Position numbers and translations under genes: made by a program. Shown in pieces: positions 9,008 to 17,075 of a stretch of DNA of 64,000 nucleotides (positions are counted from its first letter, which is position 1; every line of letters begins with the position of its first letter). Under the pieces are notes generated by a model that was given only the letters and a program-made list of their open reading frames with translations, was not told where the DNA came from and searched no databases. Source of the stretch: Siccirubricoccus soli (GTDB lineage Bacteria; Pseudomonadota; Alphaproteobacteria; Acetobacterales; Acetobacteraceae); assembly GCF_024178315.1 (NCBI RefSeq), contig NZ_JAMZIK010000030.1, forward strand, positions 90,663 to 154,662. The letters are read 5' to 3'.

Positions 9008-9403
9008 ATGTCACCGACCCTGCTCCCCTTCCTGGAGAGTAAGCTCACGGTGAGAGCAGTGCTGGCAGTTTCGTCATTATTTACTGCTATATTTGGCTGT
9101 TACTTAGTTTTGTCTGGCATTAAGGATGATGGTTTCATAGATCTTAAAACCACTTTCCTCGAAGGGCGCTTAAAGAGCGGGATGGCTGGGATTACTATAA
9201 TATTCTTGTCGGTAATTCAGGGGATATTTCTCATTATCGGGTCCGGAGCATCGAACAAGCACCGAGTCATCGAGATTTCAATTAATGAACGCACCAAAAT
9301 TTCAATAACTGGTGTCCACTCGATGCGTGAAACCATTGAACGATTGACGCCGGTCATTCGCGGCATAGTGGCAGATGAGAGGAAGCACGAAGCTGAGCGA
9401 TGA
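9008..9403 (+). CDS. Small two-helix membrane protein, low GC
   Basis: A 131-aa product with two hydrophobic helices (AVLAVSSLFTAIFGCYLVL and GITIIFLSVIQGIFLIIG) and a C-terminal cytoplasmic region predicted to be helical (MRETIERLTPVIRGIVADERK). The start ATG has GGAGA five bases upstream; a longer frame extends to 8648 but overlaps the preceding gene and looks non-coding there. The gene is much AT-richer than its neighbours, as is the NA37 pair upstream, which suggests a common foreign origin. No family recognised. Confidence 0.6.
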   Translation: MSPTLLPFLESKLTVRAVLAVSSLFTAIFGCYLVLSGIKDDGFIDLKTTFLEGRLKSGMAGITIIFLSVIQGIFLIIGSGASNKHRVIEISINERTKISITGVHSMRETIERLTPVIRGIVADERKHEAER

Positions 9404-9778
9404 AGGTTGCACCGGGGCGGCCAGCTTCACGTTGCACGACGCCACGACGCCCGCGGTGGACTGGGCGCTCTAAGCACGACGGGATGGCGTTTGCGCCAGC
9501 CCGCCCCTCACGCGCCTCTGCAGTGCGGTCACACCACCTCTCTCGTAACCGACCGCGATGCACTCACCTGCCCTGGTCGTTTGACGATGGCGGCAAAGGT
9601 TCAGCTGTCACGTAGTGGTGCAGGCATTGCGCAGCAAGCAACTCTGCTTCGCCTCCTCTCATCCGCATCCATCCGCCTCGGCACCACCGTCGACTCACTG
9701 GGCTAGGCGGCGGAGCGGCATGGCGAACGCTGCCTGAAGCGCTGACGAATACGCTGCGTGTGCTGGAGGCGGCGCGAC

Positions 9779-9937
9779 GACTGCGATCGGGCTGCCATCT
9801 GCGGGGCCGTCATCCACTACCGCAGCGCCGTCCGCGAGGTCGGTGAGGCCCTGCGCCTGCCTGAGGACATCACCGGCGGCTTGGCGAAGCTCGGCGGGTG
9901 GCTAGGCCGTTGCCGATTGTCTGATGCGATGCGATAG
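9779..9937 (+). pseudogene. Remnant of error-prone DNA polymerase gene (dnaE2/imuC)
   Basis: An in-frame stretch of about 50 codons reads DRAAICGAVIHYR, then SAVREVGEALRLPEDITGGL, and ends at TAG (9935-9937). The pattern R-A-A-x-x-A-x-V-I-H-Y-R, then A-V-R-E-V-G-x-A-L-x-L-x-x-D-x-T, is typical of the DnaE2/DnaE polymerase family. Only this short segment remains, with no start and no other domains, so it is a fossil. The rest of the 9404-10029 interval shows nothing coding apart from the nhaA leader at its right end. Confidence 0.55.
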
Positions 9938-9939
9938 AA

Positions 9940-10029
9940 GGCTCGGGTGTTCGCTCCGGCAGCGGAGCGGGCAGGGGTTCAGCGTTGGTCGGGCCGCCGG
10001 CGGCGCAATCCATGCCCGGAGGCCTGCTC
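9940..10029 (+). promoter_or_regulatory. Structured nhaA leader, candidate nhaA-I type riboswitch
   Basis: The 90 bases before nhaA can form a perfect 7-bp hairpin with a 4-base loop (9952-9958 with 9963-9969). Downstream, 9992-10000 can pair with 10016-10024 in 8 of 9 positions; the second arm contains the GGAGG ribosome binding site (10018-10022), so this pairing would block translation. Position and layout fit the nhaA-I RNA class, reported as alkali-metal (lithium) responsive, upstream of nhaA. I cannot run a covariance model, so class membership is inference. Confidence 0.5.
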
Positions 10030-11217
10030 ATGGCCCAGCCCCGCCACGCCCAACCAAGTGCTTTGCGCCGATTCCTTGAAGGCCAATCCTCCGCGGGACT
10101 GGTGTTGATGGCCGCTGCCGCTTTGGCGCTGCTGATTGCCAACTCGCCGCTTGGGCCAAACTACGAGGCGCTGCTACACGCCTACGTCGGCCCGCTTTCC
10201 ATCGGGCACTGGATCAACGACGGCCTTATGGCCGTGTTCTTCCTGCTCGTCGGCCTGGAGATCAAGCGGGAGATGCTGGTGGGTCAGCTCTCCAGTTGGC
10301 CGCGCCGCGCCCTGCCGGAGATCGCTGCCGCCGGAGGCATGGTGGTGCCTGCGCTGGTGTACCTGGCCTTCAACTCCGGCCCCACCTCCCATGGTTGGGC
10401 CATCCCAGCCGCCACCGACATCGCCTTCGCACTGGGCGTTATCTCCCTCCTCGGCAAGCGGGTCCCGGCCTCGCTGCGGGTCTTCCTGGCGGCACTGGCC
10501 ATTATCGACGACCTCGGCGCCGTGGTCATCATTGCTCTATTCTATTCGGCGAGACTGTCGCTGCTGGACTTGGCGGGGGCCGCCACCGTGGTCGCGGTCC
10601 TGGTCGGGATGAACCGGTTCGGTGTGCGCCGCCTGTTGCCCTACCTTCTCCTCGGGCTTGTGCTTTGGGTGTTCGTACTTCGCTCCGGCATCCATGCCAC
10701 GCTCGCGGGCGTCGTCCTCGCGTTCACCATTCCCCTGCAAAGCGTCCCAGGACACGCGGATGAGAAACGCACCAGTCCGCTGCACCGCCTGGAGCATGCC
10801 CTGCACCTGCCCGTCGGCTTCCTCGTCGTGCCTGTCTTCGGGTTGGCCAACGCAGGTGTACCCTTCCTGGGCCTGTCCGCCGAAGCCTTGACGGCGCCTG
10901 TCACGCTCGGCGTGGGCCTGGGTCTGCTGGTCGGCAAGGTGGTGGGCGTGTTGGGGTTCAGCCTGCTGGCCATCCGCCTTGGGCTCGCGGACATGCCAGC
11001 CTATGCTGGGCGACTGCAGATGGCGGGGATAGCAATGCTCTGCGGCATTGGCTTCACCATGAGCCTGTTCATCACCCTCCTCGCCTTCCCCGGCGACCCG
11101 CTCCTCCAGGCGGAGGCTAAGATCGGTATTCTTGCGGGCTCCTTCTTGTCCGGCCTGCTGGGCTACGCCCTGCTGCGCGGCGCACCGCAGGGCTGGCCGG
11201 GAACCCCTTCTCGGTAG
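10030..11217 (+). CDS. nhaA: Na+/H+ antiporter NhaA
   Basis: Inner-membrane antiporter that expels Na+ or Li+ in exchange for protons. The 395-aa product has the usual length and about 11-12 hydrophobic segments. The paired aspartates of the ion site are Asp160-Asp161 in [11 protein letters not shown] (Asp163/164 of E. coli). Other family blocks are [20 protein letters not shown] and [10 protein letters not shown]. The start at 10030 is chosen because GGAGG lies 7 bases upstream; an ATG at 10012 and a TTG at 9985 are in frame but lack a site. It is a cargo gene inside the island, with a structured leader that can pair with its ribosome binding site. It appears intact. Confidence 0.95.
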   Translation: MAQPRHAQPSALRRFLEGQSSAGLVLMAAAALALLIANSPLGPNYEALLHAYVGPLSIGHWINDGLMAVFFLLVGLEIKREMLVGQLSSWPRRALPEIAAAGGMVVPALVYLAFNSGPTSHGWAIPAATDIAFALGVISLLGKRVPASLRVFLAALAIIDDLGAVVIIALFYSARLSLLDLAGAATVVAVLVGMNRFGVRRLLPYLLLGLVLWVFVLRSGIHATLAGVVLAFTIPLQSVPGHADEKRTSPLHRLEHALHLPVGFLVVPVFGLANAGVPFLGLSAEALTAPVTLGVGLGLLVGKVVGVLGFSLLAIRLGLADMPAYAGRLQMAGIAMLCGIGFTMSLFITLLAFPGDPLLQAEAKIGILAGSFLSGLLGYALLRGAPQGWPGTPSR

Positions 11218-11261
11218 GTCCAAGGAAAAGCGGCATCGGGCACGGGCTCGCCCTTGGGCGG

Positions 11262-11474
11262 GTGGAGCGGACGGAGGAGGCGACGGAGGTGCCGATCATC
11301 CATCTCACCGTGGATCGGTTGGTGGACAGGTCGGACCTGTTGGACGGGCTCGGCGAGATCGAGGGCGGGTCCGCCGGCCTGGACCGCGCGCTCGGTCGGG
11401 CGGATGAGGTGCGGCGGCCGGACCCGGGGTCCCGAAGGCCGCGGATTGAGCAGAAGACGCGGGATTTCAAGTAG
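11262..11474 (+). CDS. Small hypothetical protein, partly duplicated at 13683
   Basis: A 70-aa frame with a GTG start and no strong ribosome binding site, reading IHLTVDRLVDRSDLLDGLG and ending in a basic tail. No family recognised. A second, frame-broken copy of its C-terminal half (ALGR-ADE-RPDPGSRRPRI-QKTR) occurs at 13683-13785. The amino acids are better conserved than the bases, which supports this being, or having been, a coding sequence. Confidence 0.3.
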   Translation: MERTEEATEVPIIHLTVDRLVDRSDLLDGLGEIEGGSAGLDRALGRADEVRRPDPGSRRPRIEQKTRDFK

Positions 11475-11665
11475 CCAGCTAGCCCGGGGCGCTGGGCAGC
11501 AACGTCTACAACGCCCGGCCGCCACCCTGGTACTGCCTGGTTGGACCGCCGAGGCAGAGCGGACTAGCACCGGCCGGGCGGCGGCTGGTGGCCAGGCGGG
11601 CGGTCGGGATACCAGTCACGGCATTCGCCAGGGCCGGCGCGCGGTCGTGGACGTGCCGTCGCCCT

Positions 11666-11923
11666 GGCGCCGGCCAAGCGCATGAACTACCCATGGCACC
11701 GGGGCTGCTGAACTGTTTGCTCGACGTGCCCGGCTGGGTGGTCGGTGGCCGCGGTCTGGCCTCCGATGCCTTTCGCGAGCAGATCTGGAACATTGGCGCC
11801 CGTCAGGCAATCCCGCCCAAGCGCACCGACGCACCCGTCGCCTGCCCGCCATCGATCTATGCCAACCGCCATCTGGTCGAGAATCCCTCGGCGCGTCTCA
11901 AGGAATGGCGGGCAATCGTCACC
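11666..11923 (+). pseudogene. IS5-family transposase remnant
   Basis: The frame reads GQAHELPMAPGLL, then GRGLASDAFREQIWNIGARQ, AIPPKRTDAP and YANRHLVENPSARLKEWRAI. This matches the DDE-domain half of IS5/IS427-type transposases (D-R-G-Y-D-S-D-x-x-R, then I-P-P-R, then the R-H-x-I-E-N-x-F-x-R-L-K-x-W-R block that carries the last acidic residue). The aspartate of the first block is replaced (GGRG), the N-terminal half is missing and no terminal repeats were found, so it is inactive debris. Confidence 0.65.
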
Positions 11924-12092
11924 CTCGATTGGCCTCAGGCGCTAATGGGACCCAACTCCCTGGCTCCCGTTCGCGCAGAATCTGATCCAGCTCAAACAGA
12001 TTGTTCCTACAATAATTCCAAGTTATACTTGGATTTAATACCCGATACGTCAAGTGGGATTGACCTACCGCCGGAGTGATGTGGAGGCTGAA

Positions 12093-12422
12093 GTGGCGAA
12101 ATCGTCGGCGATCGCTCCCGACACCTTCCGGGCCAAGGGTGAAGGCGACTTGTCCGGCACGCAGTCCGGCGCCTGGGTCTCGGTGTCGGGTGATTTCGTG
12201 ATCCGCCTGCGCACCGGCGCCGGTGGCGCCTGGAGCGGCACGGTGACCCTGGAGCGCACCGAGGACGGTGGGGCAACCGCCGACCCGGTCTATATCTACG
12301 ACGAACCCGTGCAGTTCACGACGAACGGCGCCCGGCCCTGGACCGAGCCCGAGGCGGGGGTGAAGTACCGGCTGACCGCGAACCTGAGCGCCGGCTCGGT
12401 CTCCTGGCGGGTCTCGAACTGA
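12093..12422 (+). CDS. Phage-like beta-rich structural protein
   Basis: A 109-aa product dominated by short beta strands (WVSVSGDFVIRLRTG, WSGTVTLERTEDGG, VKYRLTANLSAGSVSWRVS). This pattern is common in small phage tail or decoration proteins that sit before tail-fibre genes. The GTG at 12093 is chosen over more upstream frames because GGAGG lies five bases before it and the product then begins Met-Ala-Lys. Its stop overlaps the presumed start of the SGNH hydrolase frame as TGATG, so the two are probably translated together. Exact family not identified. Confidence 0.6.
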   Translation: MAKSSAIAPDTFRAKGEGDLSGTQSGAWVSVSGDFVIRLRTGAGGAWSGTVTLERTEDGGATADPVYIYDEPVQFTTNGARPWTEPEAGVKYRLTANLSAGSVSWRVSN

Positions 12423-13647
12423 TGGCGCTGCCTCCGACCCCGCCAGTCAAAACCTCGCGTATAGCGAACATCGCCCGCCCGCGCGCCCGCTGATCTGCGC
12501 GAATAACTGTACGGCGCTCGCACTCAAGCGACTGGACACGTCGCCGGCAAACAACACCGACAACGGACGCCTCAAGCTCACGTTTGGTCGGGCTGGCTAC
12601 CATTCGATCCGTGTCTTTGCAGCCAATTACTACCAGAATGACATCGAGCGCACGGACGTGGACGCCATCGCTCTCCAGATGGCGATTGAGTTCAACAACT
12701 CGCCGCGCAACCGCAACATGCTCTGGGGCGGGCAGCGCATCCTGAACCTGGCAGCCGGGGATACTGCGTTCAGCGACCCGGCCTTTGAGTTTGCCGGTGG
12801 CGATACGGCGTGGCTGCGCTGGTATCTCAATGTCGCGTCGCTCACGAGCGGCTGGCCTGTTTGGCGCACCCCCCGTGCCACGGGTGAGGGCTTCACGCAA
12901 TCCGTGGGCGGTGCGAACCAGGCATACGGCCTGGGAACGTTGAGCGCGGCTGGCGGCAGTAATGGTGCAGGCTGGGCGCCGCAGGGGGTCATCGGTATCC
13001 CGCACGCCGACAGTCCAGAGTGGACGCGCCGCGCGGTGATCTGCGACGGCGACAGCATCATAGCGGGCACGGGCGACACGGCCGACACGGCGACCGGCAA
13101 CATCGCCTACTCGAAGGGGCTGGTGGATCGCGATGGCTACCTGATCCCCTATGTCAACCAGGGGCGCGCGCAGGACCAGCTCTCCTTCCAGGTCGACGCG
13201 AACCTCACCCCGCGCTGGCGCAAGCAGCTCATGTGGGCCTATGCGACCCACTACCTCTGCAACTTCGGCACGAACGACATCGCCAATGGCCGAACTCTCT
13301 CGCAGATGCAGGCTGATGCTGCTTACGTGTGGGGCCGAGCCAGGAAATACGGCCTGAAAGTCGCGCAGATCCTGGTGACGCCGCGACAACTGTCGGTCGG
13401 CGGTGCGGTGCATTCGGATTGGGCTCCGGGTGGGCTGCGCGATCAGTGGAATGCCTGGGTCCGCACGCAGGTCGGCGTCCTGATTGACGATGTGATCGAC
13501 CCCAACCCGTATGTGGAGAGCGCGACCACGCATGGCGCCTGGGCCAGCGATACTTACACCCCGGACGGCTTACACATGCTGCCTGCCGGTTATGCTGCCG
13601 CGAACCAGGCGGTGACGGCGTGGGCACAAACGCGGGTGGCGGTGTAA
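12422..13647 (+). CDS. SGNH/GDSL-type hydrolase, 5' frame disrupted
   Basis: The uninterrupted part (from GTG 12658, 329 aa) carries the SGNH blocks: the Ser motif CDGDSIIAGTGD, the Asn block NFGTNDIANG and the catalytic Asp-x-x-His in TPDGLHMLPAG. Such esterases act on acetylated polysaccharides and occur as phage tail-fibre domains. Clear coding sequence continues upstream of 12658 in the same frame (PLICANNCTALALKRLDT, LTFGRAGYHSIRVFAANYY), but the only good start, ATG at 12422 overlapping the previous stop, is in another frame that ends after 23 codons. A one-base slip near 12430-12445 would join them. Either the gene is broken at its start, the assembly has an indel, or the frames are joined by recoding. 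Automatic calls will probably begin at 12658. Confidence 0.7.
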
Positions 13648-13682
13648 TGCCCTCGGACATCGACGACGCGGCCCGGATGGCG

Positions 13683-13785
13683 CGTTCGCCGGTCCGAACC
13701 GTGCACTTGGTCGGCCGATGAGCCGCAGCGACCGGATCCAGGATCCCGGCGGCCGCGGATCGCGCAGAAGACGCGGGTTTCAGGT
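13683..13785 (+). pseudogene. Frame-broken partial copy of the small gene at 11262
   Basis: Translating with a one-base shift near 13713 gives AGPNRALGR then ADEPQRPDPGSRRPRIAQKTR, closely matching the C-terminal half of the small product encoded at 11262-11474. The N-terminal half is absent. The two copies flank the phage-like gene pair, which suggests that the segment was inserted or duplicated together with this flank. Confidence 0.45.
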
Positions 13786-14148
13786 GAGAGAGAAGGCCGG
13801 GGTTCATTCGGGCGCACCCGTTGGATGATGAAGATTTTCTAATAATATAGATCAGAATAGACCAAAATCGTATAGCGAGCATCCGACAATACCCTACAAT
13901 ACTCAACTATTTTATGCCCTACATCTGATAATACGCCTTCATCCGTATAATCACATTAATTTGGGCAGCGAGTCTTGTGATTGCGTATTTCGAGCCAATT
14001 CGCGAGTCATCCTGCGCACGTTGCTTGCTAGGAGGGCTGACATGCCAGGGCCAGGGCACGATTGCCGTCGCCTTACATATGTCTGTGGACCGGTTGCCAC
14101 GCAGCAGGAGCTACGCAGCACGTATCGCGCGCCACGGAGGGCGGGGCC
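13786..14148. other. AT-rich intergenic stretch
   Basis: No coding frame is supported here. Bases 13830-13960 are strikingly AT-rich for this genome, with several TATAAT-like hexamers on both strands, and probably carry the promoter for the resolvase-like genes that follow. The rest is ordinary high-GC sequence with no hairpin of note. Confidence 0.4.
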
Positions 14149-14748
14149 GTGACCGCCTATGGATACGTTCGTTCGGACTGGCCGGAGGGGTACCAGCCCG
14201 AGACCGAGCAGCGCGCCGAAATTTGCCTCGCCGCTGCACAGGCAGGCGTGGCGCTGACGGAGATCTTCGAGGACAACGCCTGGTGCCGAGCGCGGTTAAT
14301 GCGTTCTCGACCCGGCGGGAAGGCGCTATTCGCCAAGATCGCCGCAGGCGACACCCTTTTCGTCGCTAGCCTCCTTCAGCTCTCCCGCCGTCCGCTTGAC
14401 GTGCTGAACCTGCTGCTAATGCTGAAGCGAAAAGCCATTGCGCTTGTCGTGACCAATATCGGCCCGCAGCCGATAACCGGCCAGGACGAAATGCCGGTGG
14501 TGACCACCTTGCTCACTGCAGCAGCCACTCTCAGTCCACATCGAGGTGGGGAGCGCGGCCTTGGCGTAGAGCACCATCCGCAGTCCTCATCGATTGCCCG
14601 ACTGCAGGAAATCGCCATCGATATCGAGAGGCACCTTGGTTTCTGGCCCGGCAACGCGCAGCCGTGGATGGTGCACTACGCGGAATCCCACACTGTGATC
14701 GCTAACGACGCAGGGGGCAGCGGCGCGGAGCTGAATGATCCTGCTTAA
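14149..14748 (+). CDS. Resolvase-fold protein without catalytic serine (copy 1)
   Basis: A 199-aa product whose first 120 residues follow the serine-recombinase N-terminal fold: TAYGYVRSDW, then TEQRAEI, TEIFEDN, ARPGG-like SRPGGKALF, AGDTLFVASLLQLSRR and ALVVTNIG. In active enzymes the start reads G-Y-x-R-x-S; here the serine position is aspartate (G-Y-V-R-S-D), so strand cleavage is doubtful. No DNA-binding helix-turn-helix is evident after the domain. The GTG start has GGAGG about 8 bases upstream. It is paralogous to the next gene at 14999, matching block by block, including a shared SSIARLQEIAIDIE / TSTLTRLREIAAEME helix. Function unknown; a regulatory or structural DNA-binding partner is possible. 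Confidence 0.6.
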   Translation: MTAYGYVRSDWPEGYQPETEQRAEICLAAAQAGVALTEIFEDNAWCRARLMRSRPGGKALFAKIAAGDTLFVASLLQLSRRPLDVLNLLLMLKRKAIALVVTNIGPQPITGQDEMPVVTTLLTAAATLSPHRGGERGLGVEHHPQSSSIARLQEIAIDIERHLGFWPGNAQPWMVHYAESHTVIANDAGGSGAELNDPA

Positions 14749-14998
14749 GCGCTGCAATTTCGGTGGCTGGAAGGTACAGGGGTGGTGCTCCCCGCGGCTC
14801 GTCGACAGCTCTTTCCAAGCGATTTCGCTGAAGCTGCTCGCCACAGAGCCATGGGGCCTGGCGCGACCGACAACGCGAGCCAGCAGGCAGTTGGCCAAGC
14901 CGAACCGCCGCTCCTCGCCACCCCAATCACCACGCCGCCGAGGCGCCTGGAGGGAACGCCCGCGATGGGCTGGAGCACCTTGCCTGGGAGCTGATGCT

Positions 14999-15823
14999 AT
15001 GAGCGTCTACGGATACGTCCGCGCAGGTAAATCCTGGGAGGCCTCAACGGCTGCCGAGCAGCGGGCAGAGATCGCCAGCGCGGCAAGGAGGGCGCTGATG
15101 GAGATCACCGAGATCTTCGAAGACTATAACGTCCATAGAGACCTCCCCTTGGAGGCTCGGCCAGGCGGTGCTGCAGCGCTGTCGACGCTGACTGCCGGCG
15201 ATACGCTGTTCGTCGCTAATCTGAACCGCGCGTTCAAGGATCCCTCGGACGCGTTGGCCGTGATCGGTATGCTGAAGGAGAAGTGTGTCAACCTTATCGT
15301 GTTGGGACTAGGGACAGCCCCGGTCACTAGCCCGGCAGAAAGCCACCTCGTCAGCACGTTGCTCAGCGCCGTCGCAGCGTTCCATTCTCCGCTGCCGGGC
15401 CGTCAGTTCCGCTATCACACGTCGACCCTGACTCGCCTCCGCGAAATAGCCGCGGAAATGGAAGCCCTCCTAGGCTTTCACGCGAACTTGCCGGGCTCGA
15501 ACGACTCCCCCGCGGCCTTGAAGCTCAAGGTCGGGGAGTTACCGCCGGCGCCGTTCCCGCCGGACATGCTTCTCACACAGGATGAAGCAGCCGCACGGCT
15601 CAGGATATCGAAGAAGACGCTGTACCGGCTCAGGGCCGCAGGGAAGGTGCGCTTTCTGCCTGGCCGGCCGGTCAAACTGATTGCCCGCGACGTCGAAGCC
15701 CTGATTGCGGACAACACCGTCAAGAACCCCGTACCTCAGCCCCCGCGCCAACTCAGCCCAACCGCGCAGGTGAGATTGATGCGGCTCCGTGACCGCATCC
15801 GCCGCACGGCGAAGAAGGGCTAA
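14999..15823 (+). CDS. Resolvase-fold protein with C-terminal excisionase-type helix-turn-helix (copy 2)
   Basis: A 274-aa product. Residues 1-130 follow the serine-recombinase N-terminal fold (VYGYVRAGKS, AEQRAEI, TEIFEDY, ARPGGAAAL, AGDTLFVANLNRAF), but the catalytic serine position is glycine (G-Y-V-R-A-G). A second domain at about 195-240 is an excisionase/MerR-type helix-turn-helix (LLTQDEAAARLRISKKTLYR, then RFLPGRPVKLIARDVEALI). The tail is basic. The start ATG has GGAG about 8 bases upstream. Order is catalytic-like domain then helix-turn-helix, the reverse of IS607-type transposases. It is probably a DNA-binding regulator derived from a recombinase and is a tandem paralog of the gene at 14149. 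Confidence 0.65.
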   Translation: MSVYGYVRAGKSWEASTAAEQRAEIASAARRALMEITEIFEDYNVHRDLPLEARPGGAAALSTLTAGDTLFVANLNRAFKDPSDALAVIGMLKEKCVNLIVLGLGTAPVTSPAESHLVSTLLSAVAAFHSPLPGRQFRYHTSTLTRLREIAAEMEALLGFHANLPGSNDSPAALKLKVGELPPAPFPPDMLLTQDEAAARLRISKKTLYRLRAAGKVRFLPGRPVKLIARDVEALIADNTVKNPVPQPPRQLSPTAQVRLMRLRDRIRRTAKKG

Positions 15824-16367
15824 CCGCCTGAACCGGCGCCTCTCCGCACGGTCCTGCATACAGACACCGTACGGGAGTTTGCCCACGAGGCGGCTGATAA
15901 GGTTGGAAAGGAGGAGAAGCGGCGTCGGCGGTTGCACCGGGTTGGTGGAAGCCCTGAACTATCTTGAGATTCCGGGAGGTGTCAGTGGAGATAGTGAAAG
16001 CGCGTATTTGGCCCCTACACCCGGGGGTATCCTTGTCTGTGTCCGGCACGGACGCGTGGCAGCTATGCTTCGCGGTACACAAGCGGGTTCGGTTAAAGCG
16101 ACGTTTCTTATTGATTTATATTGCGACGTATTCCACGATTGTGACCGGAGCCTGATAAACTCCGCTGCTACAGTCGAACCGCCCGATATGGCATCTATCT
16201 ACTGCGCGCCATCCTCCGGGGGGCATGCGTGTATGTCCGAAGGTGCCGCTTCGCCGCGGCTGCCCAAAGACGCATGCGCCCGTCTGTAGCCGGGTTATCA
16301 GCCCCCGGAGCTGCGCGCCCTGATAAGCGAACTGCCCCGGCAACCTGTGGCTACAGGATGTTGCACG
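15824..16367. other. Intergenic stretch without supported gene
   Basis: A frame on the plus strand from about 15945 to 16289 contains LNYLEIPGGVSGDSESAYLA but has neither a good start nor a recognisable domain, so it is not called. No repeat or hairpin of note was seen. Confidence 0.35.
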
Positions 16368-16970
16368 ATGGGTGCCGTCATCGAATCTCGCTTTTTTCGC
16401 TTGGCCCAAGCGTACCTCCACGCCCCTGCGATGGAGGACCGGCAGGTTGCACTCGGCGCCATGTTGGACCTGGCGATGGGCCCGGACAGCGCCGAGGCCA
16501 CTGCAGCCCGCATGTTCTCCGCCGACACCATGGGCGTATCGCTGACCTGGGAGTATGGGAGCTACACGGCGACGCTGTCCCGCCCGATCCCCGTGTACCG
16601 GGAGGGAGAAGTTGTCGTGCTCCGGCCGGGGCAGCAGGCTGGCGCCCCAGCCGACATCGTGGCCACGGGTGGCCAGCGCCGCCCCTCGCCCATGCCGAGT
16701 GATGCGCCTCGCCAGGGAGAAGAGGCACGGCTTGCGCTCGCTGTGCGGAAGCTGGACGGAAAGGCGCCGCCCGAGAGCCGGGCCGAGGCTTTCGAGGCCA
16801 TGATGTGGCTGGCGACCACTGCGGCCAGTCAAAAGATGCGCGAGGCAGCCTGTGCCGAGCTGGCGAAGCACGGGGTACGCCTCCTGCCCGCGGGCAGTCA
16901 GGCCGAATCCGGCGCTGCCCAGCCCATACGGAAAACCCGGTCACCGCGCCGCGGCAAGACCCGCGGTTAA
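16368..16970 (+). CDS. Hypothetical protein upstream of serine recombinase
   Basis: A 200-aa soluble product, no membrane segment. It has two helical segments built alike: FFRLAQAYLHAPAMEDRQVA near the N-terminus and AEAFEAMMWLATTAASQKMR near the C-terminus, joined by a beta-rich middle (SLTWEYGSYTATLSRPIPVY), with a basic C-terminal tail (KTRSPRRGKTRG). No family recognised. The start is uncertain (ATG 16368 or GTG 16347). The C-terminal coding region contains one arm of the CCATACGG repeat discussed for the next gene. The basic tail suggests contact with nucleic acid, but that is only a guess. Confidence 0.5.
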   Translation: MGAVIESRFFRLAQAYLHAPAMEDRQVALGAMLDLAMGPDSAEATAARMFSADTMGVSLTWEYGSYTATLSRPIPVYREGEVVVLRPGQQAGAPADIVATGGQRRPSPMPSDAPRQGEEARLALAVRKLDGKAPPESRAEAFEAMMWLATTAASQKMREAACAELAKHGVRLLPAGSQAESGAAQPIRKTRSPRRGKTRG

Positions 16971-17026
16971 CCGCGGCCGCGCCGCCGGCGTTTTGCCCAT
17001 ACGGGAACCAAATGTTTTCCGTATGG
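16924..17026. promoter_or_regulatory. CCATACGG repeats upstream of serine recombinase, candidate recombination or operator site
   Basis: Bases 16997-17008 (CCATACGGGAAC) and 17014-17026 (GTTTTCCGTATGG) form a near-perfect dyad with a 5-base centre. A further copy, CCATACGGAAAAC, lies at 16924-16936 and is an exact inverted match to the 17014-17026 arm. Clustered inverted sites just upstream of a resolvase gene are typical of res/crossover or autoregulatory sites. The role is inferred from position. Confidence 0.5.
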
Positions 17027-17075
17027 CGCGGGCCGCTGGCGCGGCCTCCCTCCTTCCCCCGCCGAGGAAACCTCC

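Noticed and set aside
15945..16289. Possible plus-strand gene between the resolvase-like genes and the hypothetical at 16368
   Set aside because: Part of the product looks protein-like, but there is no convincing start, domain or conserved block, so it is left uncalled.
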